From Trachythela sp. YZ-2020 (lineage: Eukaryota > Cnidaria > Anthozoa > Malacalcyonacea > Clavulariidae), in contig JADLSH010000191.1 of assembly GCA_016169945.1 (NCBI GenBank), positions 833,501 through 897,500 of the forward strand: 64,000 nucleotides of DNA, in the 5' to 3' direction. A program made the translations under genes and the position numbers. The notes under the pieces are model-generated. The model did not search any database, was not told the DNA's origin, and worked only from the letters and a program-made list of their open reading frames with translations. Each line of letters opens with the position of its first letter. Position 1 is the first letter of the stretch. This document shows, piece after piece, positions 13,494 to 22,696 of the stretch.

Positions 13494-13637
13494 GGCCGTT
13501 TTCCACTTCAAACGTATCGTAACGTACCGTAGCATTTTCTTTTGTGACGAAGTCATTAATTAGTTCGACCCGAGTGCTCAGGAAACAAAGAAATAACGCT
13601 ACGTTTCGGTACGATACGGGTGCAGTGGAAAACAGTC
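13494..13637. mobile_element. Small inverted-repeat element (MITE-like), 144 bp
   Basis: Arms of about 40 nt at 13494-13533 and 13598-13637 are imperfect reverse complements. The outer ends read GTTTTCCACT and AGTGGAAAAC, the inner parts CGTATCGTAACGTACCGTAG and its partner. There is no transposase in between. The class is unknown. Confidence 0.7.
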
Positions 13638-13950
13638 TTAAGCGTCAGATATATTCCTTAAATTCCTTCTCAACAAACCCGTATGCCAGACAAAAAGTAA
13701 CAAAATACACACAAAATCTAAAATTACGTTAATAACATACCCATCTCTCCACTCAATCGAACAACATCAGCCATAAATCGTCTTGTTCTTCATCACTCAC
13801 ATACTTCCATGACTGAAGTACAACAAACTCTTGACGGCATTTTTTACGGGATAGGGTTACTGACCCCATGCCCAACCCTCCTCCTTTCTCATCCGGGCTT
13901 GGGACCGGCCATGGCGGAGTTAAAAAAAGACTTCCTTCTTCCAATAGTAA

Positions 13951-14159
13951 CGACTTTAAGATATGCTAAATCTACGACGCGGACGTGACGAAAAACAGTC
14001 GTTATTTTCACAGTTTCAGCTACATGGGTGTAAAAACTATGGACTCCGGTTGTAAACAAAGTCGGAGACGCGAGAAAAACAAATTAAAACTGGTTTCCAA
14101 ACATTGTCGACTATTTTTTTGTCACGTCCGCGTCGTAGATTTAGCATATCTTAAAGTCG
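13951..14159. mobile_element. MITE-like element with ~47-bp near-perfect terminal inverted repeats
   Basis: The left end CGACTTTAAGATATGCTAAA (followed by TCTACGACGCGGACGTGAC) is matched almost without change by the right end reading ATTTAGCATATCTTAAAGTCG on the plus strand. The internal sequence is about 110 bp without coding capacity. High arm identity suggests a recent insertion. Superfamily is not assigned. Confidence 0.85.
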
Positions 14160-14209
14160 CTATTAATAATTGGGGAAACTGTTCTCTTACAACGGCAGCT
14201 TGACGTTTG

Positions 14210-14440
14210 TCCACTGTTCATCATCTTGTAACAGCAGCACGGAAGAAGGAAGTTATAATAAAATGTCCATTGTTCATCATCTTGTAACAGCAGCACGGAG
14301 GAAGGAAGTTATAATAAAATGTCCACTGTTAATAATCTTGTAACAGCAGCAGGGAAGAAGGAAGTTATAATAAAATGTCCACTGAAGGAGCACAGTCCAT
14401 AAAATGTCCACAGCACGGAGGAAGGAAGGAAGGAAGGAAG
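14210..14440. repeat. Tandem repeat, 56-bp unit, about 3.5 copies
   Basis: CTTGTAACAGCAGCACGG recurs at 14225, 14281 and 14337, each followed by GAAGGAAGTTATAATAAAATG. The last copy is truncated and runs into a short GGAA repeat near 14415-14440. Confidence 0.9.
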
Positions 14441-14736
14441 TATCGTTGGGTTGCAGATGTATGGATAGGGAAAGCTATAGTCTAGGACCCTGTATATGAG
14501 TTTGTGAATTGAGATTATATGCCCTTAATGAAATGCACACCAGTTGCAACGTATGCGCCCACGTGTACTTGGGGCATGATCGAAATGTAACCCAACACCA
14601 AAAACAGCAAAGTTCGTACTATGGCGCACGCAAGCATTATAAAGTACTATTGAACATGGACTTGTGTAGTTCGTTCACTGCGCTAATTTTTACCCTGTCT
14701 ACACATTTTCGGTAAATGGTGAGCGATGTGGTGTGA
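14441..14736. other. Unassigned stretch
   Basis: No gene, repeat or RNA signal was recognised here. A short open frame has no splice or family support. Confidence 0.5.
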
Positions 14737-14814
14737 AAACCTTACTGGGACGGTTCAAAAAAGCTGCGCAATGAAAAATTTCAAAAATATATTGAACCGT
14801 CCCAGTAAGGTTTT
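14737..14814. repeat. Short perfect hairpin, 23-bp stem
   Basis: AAAACCTTACTGGGACGGTT at 14737 is mirrored by AACCGTCCCAGTAAGGTTTT ending at 14814, with a loop of about 32 nt. It could be a miniature element or the trace of a fold-back insertion. A small-RNA hairpin is possible but unsupported. Confidence 0.7.
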
Positions 14815-15130
14815 CCATAAAGTTGGCCATTTTTGGCCAAAAGGTAAAGGGGTTAGCCTCAACTTTTTGCTAATATCATTATTGAAGGGGTTAGCCTCCT
14901 CAGTTTTATTTGAACTTAACTTTTTGGTCAAAATTCGCCACTTTTTCAAAAACTAAAAAAGTGGCTACATCTGCCCAAAAAGTAAAGGGGTTAGCCTTAA
15001 CAAACTGTTAAGGGTTAAACTTTACTTTTTGGCCATATTTAGCCACTTTTTCAAAAACTGAAAAAGTGACCAATTTTGGCCAAAAAGTAAAGGGGTTGTC
15101 TTTAGTAAACTTTTTGGTCTTGGGCACTTT
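14815..15130. repeat. Diverged stray copies of sat-117
   Basis: Contains TTGGCCAAAAGGTAAAGGGGTTAGCC and related blocks in about three irregular units (the longest shared block here is quoted only in part). One unit, near 15025-15110, is a nearly perfect palindrome around ACTTTTTGGCC and GGCCAAAAAGT. It lies 4 kb away from the main array, next to the 3' end of ERO1. Confidence 0.85.
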
Positions 15131-15283
15131 CAGATAAAAAAACTTCAAAGGTGGACAAAAATAAAGGGCTTTTGCATAAGTTTTATAGAACTAGCAACAG
15201 GTATCCCTTTGATATCACACAAGTTAGTAAAAGTTACTAAATATTTGTAATGAAAGGTTATTTTCGTTATATAATTATTAAGT
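15131..15283. other. 3' flank of ERO1
   Basis: AT-rich sequence downstream of the ERO1 stop (minus strand). No canonical AATAAA was found on the minus strand here, so the poly(A) site is not placed. Confidence 0.5.
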
Positions 15284-18200
15284 TCACCTCCTTGTCAGAG
15301 AGCGAAACGTCTGTACGTAATGAATGCTACTGGAATACCTGCCAAGAGCGTTAAAAAGTGACACAATTTCACTTCGTTTTAGTCGAAATGACGGACTAAA
15401 AGTTTCCTCTTCAAACTGGTTGCTTGAGAATAATATCTTGAGTGCGGTGCCAATACCTTGAGTCTAAACATGAAAAACATACAAGTGTCATTGCAGTGTT
15501 TGGTAGCAAAAACATGTTTGCAAAATATTTTCTGCTATAGTTTTCACTAAAGTGAGGCATTTACTAAAAACATGATTTCATATTAATTCTTAATCCAAAT
15601 ATTATCATCTTGAAAGCCACGAAAATATGGATTAAAATCGAAATATCACAAACTCATTTTTTTCTTGTTTTCATACACATATCTTCGATTTTCAAGATGC
15701 TAATTTTCGGATTGTGTTCTATGATTTTTTAAAAATGTACAGCAATCGTACCTGGATTTTACCCCACAATCTGCATTTCTGACAGCCAACACAATCCATT
15801 ATTCTTGTAATATTGCGAAATTTCTTCCGAAATTCTTCCTAAAGAAAGCACAATTTGAGATTAATAACAGTCGAACCTCTTTATGTGCAAATACAGTGAT
15901 ATAAATCCATGTATGGCATTACTTTATAATCTATGTCATTGACCCTTACCTTAAGACCTTTTGATTTGACTGGGTCTCCTGTAAACATGATTGTCTCATC
16001 AAATGTACTTGGACAATTTCTAAAAAATGAAAGTTGTTAGGTTACCATAGGAAATATAAGAGAAAAAAACAAAAAGAAAATCACAATATACCTATGCTAC
16101 CCCTTTTCCATTGGAGTAAAATTTCAAACATTCTAAAGCATGTTTTTATCAGTTCAAAATCATTGTTTTGATGAAAGAAAAGGTTTTTGACCATCTCAGA
16201 AACATTTTGGACAGTTTGAGGAAAAATTGCAACTTTCCAAAATCAGTCGAAAACCAAAGGGGCGGGGGAGGGGCAAAATGTTCAAACTTTGTAAAACATG
16301 TTCTTATGAGTTGAAAATCATTGTTTTGATCAAAGAAAAGGTTTTCGGCCATCTCTCAAACATTTGGGACTGTTTGAGGCAAAATTTGAACTTTCCAAAA
16401 ATTGGTCGAAAAACCGACCCCAGGGGGCAACATTTTCAAACATTTTAAGACACGTTTATATAAGTTGAAAATCATTGTTTTGATCAAAGAAAAGGTTTTT
16501 GACCATCTCAGAAACATTTGGGACAGTTTGAGAAAATATTTCCAAAAATCAGTCGAAAAACCTAATGTGGGACCACATGGGGGCAAAATTTTCAAACTTT
16601 GTAAGACATGTTTTTATGAGGTGAAAATCATTGTTTTTATGAAAGAAAAGGTTTTTGACCATCTTGGAAACATTTGGGACAGTTTGGAAAAATTTGAACT
16701 TTCCAAAAATCAGTCAAAAAAGCTAACCACAAAGATATTCTGTTGGTCCTCAGGCTGCGTAGGAGACTACTTTCATCAGGGCTGCACTTACAGGATCTGA
16801 AGAATACTATATTTTCCACCATTGAGAAATATTCAAACGTACCTTGATTGTAATAATAGATCACCAACATATTTTTTAAGGACGTCATCATCTGTCTCAT
16901 TTCCAGTAAAGAATCCCTCTTGTCGCCAGTAAGGACCTGCCTTGACCACCGCTCTCCATACAAGAAGATACAGGAAATAAATATTCTTTAACCAACTAGG
17001 ACCTAAACATGATAAAATATTACAATGTTGAGGGTGTGATATCATGTTCCTTTCTCCTGTCACAACTAGGTAACTAAGAGGTAATTTGTGACAAACCAAT
17101 TATACTAAACTACAGTAAACTACTGTTACAAATCAGAAGGAATAATTTGAATTTTATTATAATAACTTGTTGCTTGAAGTTTTTTCTCTAACCAGGGGTT
17201 TCATTGGTACAGTGGATGGTGCATATATGCATTTCCAAAGTTCAATTCCTGCAATATTATGCAGTCATCTAATTGATATTTCGCTGAAGTCACATGTGAG
17301 GATACTGTGCTTTCAGTCAGTGGTGGTGCCATGGGGAGGAGGCTCAGTGCCTTCAGCTCTTGATCAGTCCCCCCCCCCAGTTTGATTCAAACACTGCAGG
17401 TTTTCTCCAAGTACTTGCTGGTTTGCTCCTGAAGTAACCCTGAACCAAAGAATGGCTGTTATTGGATAGCTATTGTAGTTAAAAAATAACACACCTTGTC
17501 CTTTTGTCCTTTCAGGATCAAACCTTTTTTTAAATTCTTCGACATTTGGACGCCATTCAGGTTTCATAAATCCATTACCTTTGAAAAAATATATAATATA
17601 TAAGAGTTCATAAATACTTACATTTTAGGTTGTGATAATTAATTAATTGTACTGTCATTACATACCTTTAAACAAATACTGTGCTGAAAGATGCGTGTTG
17701 ATACTTGCATGCATTCCGGAAATAACACGATAAAAAACCCTTTTCTCCAAACACATTTCTAAATAAGAGAAAAAGAAAATTAATATGAAGACAGCAAGGT
17801 CTGAGTTACAGTGTGTGTTTTTATAACCTAGTAGAATTCAGTTGCAATAAATACAACTTACGATTCAACATCGATGATGCCTCATACTTTTCGGTGTAAG
17901 GATTTGGGACTCTAAAAAATATCAAAGTCATATTAAGTAGCCAGTTGATCAGAATTACATATTTTAGAGTTACAGGTAGTTGTAACAACTGACCCTTTAC
18001 GTCTAGTAATTCAAGTTTAACTATTTATATTTGTGCTTGTAATCTAAACCTTACTTGAAACAATTTTCTTTATAAATGCTGTACCACACCCTGTTTGCGG
18101 AATCTCCCTTGTAGTTTGTAAATCTTTCTGGATTCAGCAATAAATTGACATACTTTGAGTCTGCTGATAACTCATCTAGGGCAGATAAACACAAATTGGA

Positions 18201-21200
18201 ATAAATAAAAAACTAAAGTAAACTAACTTTATAAAATATATTTAATAGCTTTATGTTGTTCTTGACTTCCTTATCATAAATAATCTCACATGTGAAATTA
18301 TCAGTTTTATCAGTGCTCGAAATCTCTATAAAGCACTATACTTTATGTAATAAAATCAGACAACTGCATCAAACAGGAATGAAACTCTAGCTGCGGATGT
18401 GAAAGACAATGATGTACTACCAACCACTGTGCAATCAATACTATCTTAAGTTTACTATACCCTACAGTACCCACCTTCAGGTTCACAAAAGCTATTCTCT
18501 GCATCATCATATTGTTGCCATGTTTCAAATGCTTGTTTATCTGCCTCACTAAAATAAACAATCACATTTAAGTATAATATACGCAGCAGAGCTAGAGAAT
18601 TAACCTATTAACTGGCAGTACCCTACTACTGACAAGTAAAATTGTCTGGCGTTAGAGTAAAATACTAAAGTAGGGCGCATTGCCAGCTACTGGGTTAAAC
18701 AGTATCAAAACTATTTAACTAACCTCAAATGAATATTTACATCCCCAAGTGTGGAATTGTCTCCATCACATTTCTCTGATGATAGTTCCTAACCAAAATA
18801 GAGATAGAAAATAATAATGATTTGTGTCAGTTGGTTTAAGTCACATTTATGCCTTAAAAATGTTGGTTGTATTTATAGAAAGTTTTAGTGGTTTATCAAA
18901 CAACAGTTGTTTACCTGTGCCTTTTGACGTTTACTATTCTCCTTCTGGACTGTTTTAGGTTTATGGTTAAAATTCTTTAAAATTGTCAAAAATTACATTA
19001 AATTAAATTAGTTAAAATAAAGTTAAAGGTCATTAAGATTATGTATGTTTATTGTTTAATCACTGGATTGATTTATTAATAGTGTTTATGGTACCTTTTT
19101 ATAATGATAGCCTTTCATTCCTTCTGGGACTTCTTCCTAAATACAAGAAAAATCATTTATTTAGTTTAGTTTATAGTTTATTGTCTTTACCACTCTGAGG
19201 TGGACGGAAAGCCTTAACAGGTTTTACAACCCAATTGTCAAAGTTTCCAAGGGTTAGTTAAGGTTAGTGCCGAAGGGTTAGTTTTAAGTGAGGGAGGAAA
19301 ACCGGAGTACTCAAAGAAAAACCCTCGAAGCACAGGAGAGAACCAACCAATCTCAACTTACACAAGTTTATCAAGCACACTGACGTTACCCAACCTGAGT
19401 AAATCCATGCCCTCGACCTGCTGTATAGCCAGCTTAACTCAGAGGTAAGGGGCAGCGCTCTAACCGCATCTGCCACCGGTGCTTCCCCGTTATCAATAAC
19501 AATACATGGCTTTAAGAAAGCTTGTGGAAAGATGTTAACATATTGCATTATAATTACCTCTTTACAGGTCTGCACTGAACAATCTTTTAAACTACATGTC
19601 CAATCATCAGCCCAAAATGGACATGACCTTCCCAGGTTCACCTAAGAAGAAATATGTTAAATGTTAACCATGGGCTTAGCCAGAAGCTCGTCCACCCGTC
19701 TTTTGGACAGGTATTTTTTAATGTGGACAGGCAAAAAGATGTTAAAATTTAGTAGCTAGTACAACCGTACAAGCTTAAATTTTTGCAATAACATATCGAC
19801 ATTCAACAGTCACTGCATACTTTGACCAAGGGAAACATAATTTTGGGGGAGACAGACCTTATGCAGCACTTTTTGATGGGTAGATTACTAATCCTGGCTA
19901 AGTCCCTGATGTTAACACCATATGATTTTACTGGTCAAGTTAGTGCTTAAGGCAACACTAATAGAGGTGGCATAGATCTACTTGATAGCAGATGTATTTA
20001 AATTATATTGATGTACATTATACAATATATATGTGTACATTTTACCTTGTAAAATTTAAAATAATTTTGTTTTACTAATTCTAAAATTCTTGGATAAACT
20101 TCTTTATTTAAATTATTCACAGCTTCAACATCGCAACAACAATCTTCAACTTTTCCAGTTAGCTAAACGTAAAACAATGATAACATATTTTTTCATTTCA
20201 TCACACCAAGTCCCTGTTTTACTAAGACTAATTATTTTTCAGCAAAGCACTTTCGTACTGTACTTAATGAGTTATTTAACTAAAGTAAATGGCAATATGT
20301 CTAGCTTTTATAGCTTGAGTAATTGCTTAGCAACAAGTTTGTATTACATATATATGTGTTGAGCTCTGATTGGCTACAACTATAATTAGAACTTAAAAAG
20401 AATAATTAGAATGACATTTACCTAGCTGCCAGACCAACTTTGGTATTAAGAGTTTATAAATCAACCAGACAGACTTCTCAAAAATATGGTACATGCTTAA
20501 AATATGAACAAATCTGTTGTTTTAAGTTCTGTGTTTTCAATTGGGTGAACTAAACCAGTTTTTTTATATATTTTGGGATAAATAATATATAGTCAACAAA
20601 AGTGTCCAAAAGTCAATGATCCACAGCAAAAGGCATAAATCAATTTTCCATGGTTCAATATTTTACAGGTTGTTGTTTTGCAAAAAGAATTTTCAACAGT
20701 ATATTGTATAAAAGTTTTCCTTTAATATCATACAGTATATCCCAAGATATTTTATCGGTTGTATAAAGTATTTATAAACCTGCTGTTAATATTGAGTTAA
20801 TAATTAACCTAGGCAGTTTACCTTGACTACAGTTATATTAACACTACAAGTTGATATTTTCGCGACTTTACAGTAATGCCAGCAAAAATATATGAAAATA
20901 TACAAACAAAAGTGTATAAAATACTCTTTAACAAGCTAGAGAAAGTGGCCACTTGAAACAAATGGGAAAATTAATGCTACTTTTATACTTTACACAAATA
21001 TAAGTGTGAAAAGTAACGCGTCTGATAAACCAGCTGTCTATTTATTAACGGACAGTCGGACACGAAACATTCGCTTCAAAAATCAGTAAATACTAACACC
21101 TAAACCACGATTTTTTACCTTAAAAACAAGTTAATATATTGTACAAACATATGTGTTTATATGCATGCTTTTTTGTGATCAATTTGTGATCGAAACAAGT

Positions 21201-21326
21201 CAAATTATTCGCATATGAAGGTCATACCTGGCAAAAACACTTGTCCTCGCTTGGCCTGTAGCCGCTCGTCGTGTAAGCGGGAAAAACAGATATAATTAAA
21301 ACCGTAGAATACAGGAATCTTGCCAT
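15284..21326 (-). CDS. ERO1: ERO1, endoplasmic reticulum oxidoreductin (complete, 15 exons, 451 aa)
   Basis: FAD-dependent thiol oxidase that reoxidises protein disulfide isomerase in the ER lumen, passing electrons to oxygen. Exons in transcript order: 21228-21326, 20046-20162, 19558-19641, 19095-19136, 18915-18944, 18724-18788, 18475-18548, 18055-18175, 17862-17911, 17666-17758, 17495-17578, 16843-17002, 15950-16019, 15752-15838, 15284-15463; the sum is 1,356 nt and closes in frame. The first residues, [20 protein letters not shown], look like a signal peptide. Mature protein starts near the conserved CFCQ. The outer shuttle pair is C93-SVQT-C98; the active site is C379-V-G-C382-Q-K-C385 in [18 protein letters not shown]-region blocks such as [10 protein letters not shown] and [16 protein letters not shown] are present. 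Length fits the family. No C-terminal KDEL-type signal is visible (ends LTRR). Family assignment is firm; exon edges rest on splice sites and frame. Confidence 0.97.
16120..16720. repeat. Intronic tandem repeat, ~156-bp unit, four copies
   Basis: Lies in ERO1 intron 12. AAAATCATTGTTTT recurs about every 156 bp (near 16157, 16313, 16468, 16624), each followed by GAAAAGGTTTTTGACCATCT or a close variant. Unit ends carry G-rich tracts. Confidence 0.9.
17195..17475 (+). mobile_element. SINE-A copy (tRNA-derived SINE-like) in ERO1 intron 11
   Basis: Head GGTACAGTGGATGGTGCATA and B-box-like AGTTCAATTCCTGC, followed by the SINE-A body (ATGCAGTCATCTAATTGAT, GCAGGTTTTCTCCAAGTACT). The body is split by a C/G-tract insert near 17320-17380. 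Old and diverged. Confidence 0.7.
19175..19495 (-). mobile_element. SINE-B copy (tRNA-derived SINE-like) in ERO1 intron 3
   Basis: On the minus strand it starts near GGGGAAGCACCGGTGGCAGA, continues TGCGGTTAGAGCGCTGCCCC and GGTCGAGGGCATGG (A- and B-box-like), and has a central block GAGTACTCCGGTTTTCCTCC. A second copy lies at 31945-32180. Confidence 0.75.
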
Positions 21327-21480
21327 GTTTAAAATACTGTTTAAGGCTCCGAATAAAGCTTTATAAAGTCATCCATTGTGTATAAATATAAACTGTCAAA
21401 ACGGACAGCATGAACTGACTGTTTCTTTTCCAAAATGTAAACATTAACTGAATCAGCGGTTGTCCTCGCGGGCTCGATAC

Positions 21481-21499
21481 CGTGTCGCCTTCACATTGG
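21481..21499 (-). promoter_or_regulatory. ER-stress-element-like site upstream of ERO1
   Basis: On the minus strand: CCAAT, then nine bases, then ACACG. The ERSE consensus is CCAAT-N9-CCACG, so there is one mismatch. It sits about 155 bp upstream of the ERO1 start codon, in a locally CpG-rich stretch. ERO1 genes are known unfolded-protein-response targets. The site is a prediction. Confidence 0.4.
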
Positions 21500-21627
21500 C
21501 ACGTTTTTGCGTGAAACACGCGAGGGGAAAACGCGTGCTGTCCTGCGCGTTTTCACAAATTACCTGCGGCCATGTTATATTTTCCGGGTTATAAAGTCTC
21601 TGCGGTGTTTCTCCAGGTGCTCAAATA

Positions 21628-21850
21628 AAGGTGTCCCTTTGGACATCTAGAGAAAACTGGTTAGACTAGTCCAGTTCCAGACCACTATGTTTAGACCTGA
21701 TAGAGCTATCCAGTATTTCCAGTATGAAGTTTAGTTTAGGTTTTCTCCTGTAGTGACACTGGACCAATAAGCACGTCTATAAAGGAGAACAGTTTAAAAC
21801 TGATAGAGCTATCCAGTTTAAATAAAGTCAGTTCAGTTTAGTTTTCCTCT
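21628..21850 (+). mobile_element. SINE-A copy, tail part
   Basis: Contains TGATAGAGCTATCCAG twice, TTTTCTCCTGTAGTGACACT and GGACCAATAAGCA, matching the tail of SINE-A copies elsewhere in the window. The tRNA-like head is missing. Confidence 0.75.
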
Positions 21851-22696
21851 ATATTATATTGTCAATATAAAAAATACAAATGCAACTGAGTGCAATATAT
21901 TTGTGCAATATTTACAGTACTTGCTATATATACTGGAATTTTACAATTGTGCAAGTAAAATCATATATGATTCGTCCAAGAACCTGCGTGACTCCCAACC
22001 AGAGACTCCCAACTGTTAGGGGGAGGGGGGGGGGGCGTGACGGAGGTGAAACCAGGTTACGTGACTGCTTCATTTACTTCACTTCATTTGATTGACAAGC
22101 CGAGGGAATTTTTGTGCTTGCACAATTATGAAGTGCGAGGGTAGCATTTGTTCTTGCTTGTTTTAACTATAGCCTGATTGTTCTAGTTGTCTTTCTGCGT
22201 TGAGCTTCTTTGTTTCAGCTATTTCAAATAAGTTTTTCGTATTAGCCATTTTAAGATACTTGTGCTTTATGTCATTCGGTGGTCGTTGTATTTGGACTGT
22301 CTTAATTAAGCAAAGATGCGCGCCAATAATTTCACCACGACAGAGAAGTGTCACTGATCTGGCAAAGTTTATACTGGCTCAAGCTCGTCGGTCACGGCTT
22401 TCTGGTGGCGCGCTGCAGGAATCGTGGATGGACTGCTCGTTTCAGATCTGGATTTCGATTGGCCGGACGTATCAGTATCGTGATTGGTTACACTACATTA
22501 TGGACATTATGTACAAATGTGTGTAATATAATTTGCATAAGAGTTCATACAGTCAAACTCTTTGTTATACATAGCAGTAATAACTAGTGTTTTAATAGAT
22601 TTAAAATGCTCATATCCTGAACCTGGGATAAGATTAATTTAATCCCTAGATTGTAAATCCGTATAAAACAGCGTTCACAGTCATATAAATTATGTA

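Larger units (their letters stand above)
21327..22696. other. Intergenic, ERO1 promoter side and 3' flank of channel B
   Basis: 21327-21600 is comparatively rich in CpG and holds the ERSE-like site. 21628-21850 is a partial SINE-A copy. Around 22010-22040 there is a G tract. 22160-22500 contains short open frames but no recognised gene. Confidence 0.6.

Noticed and set aside
13753..13944. 63-codon minus frame, possible transposase scrap
   Set aside because: No motif I can name, no splice partners, lies among repeats.
16730..16790. Candidate extra ERO1 exon
   Set aside because: Has an AG acceptor but no GT donor in phase; the exon at 15950-16019 continues the family sequence exactly.
22163..22354. 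Minus-strand frame with MANTKNLFEIAETKK
   Set aside because: Start context is good, but no continuing exon or family was found in the window.
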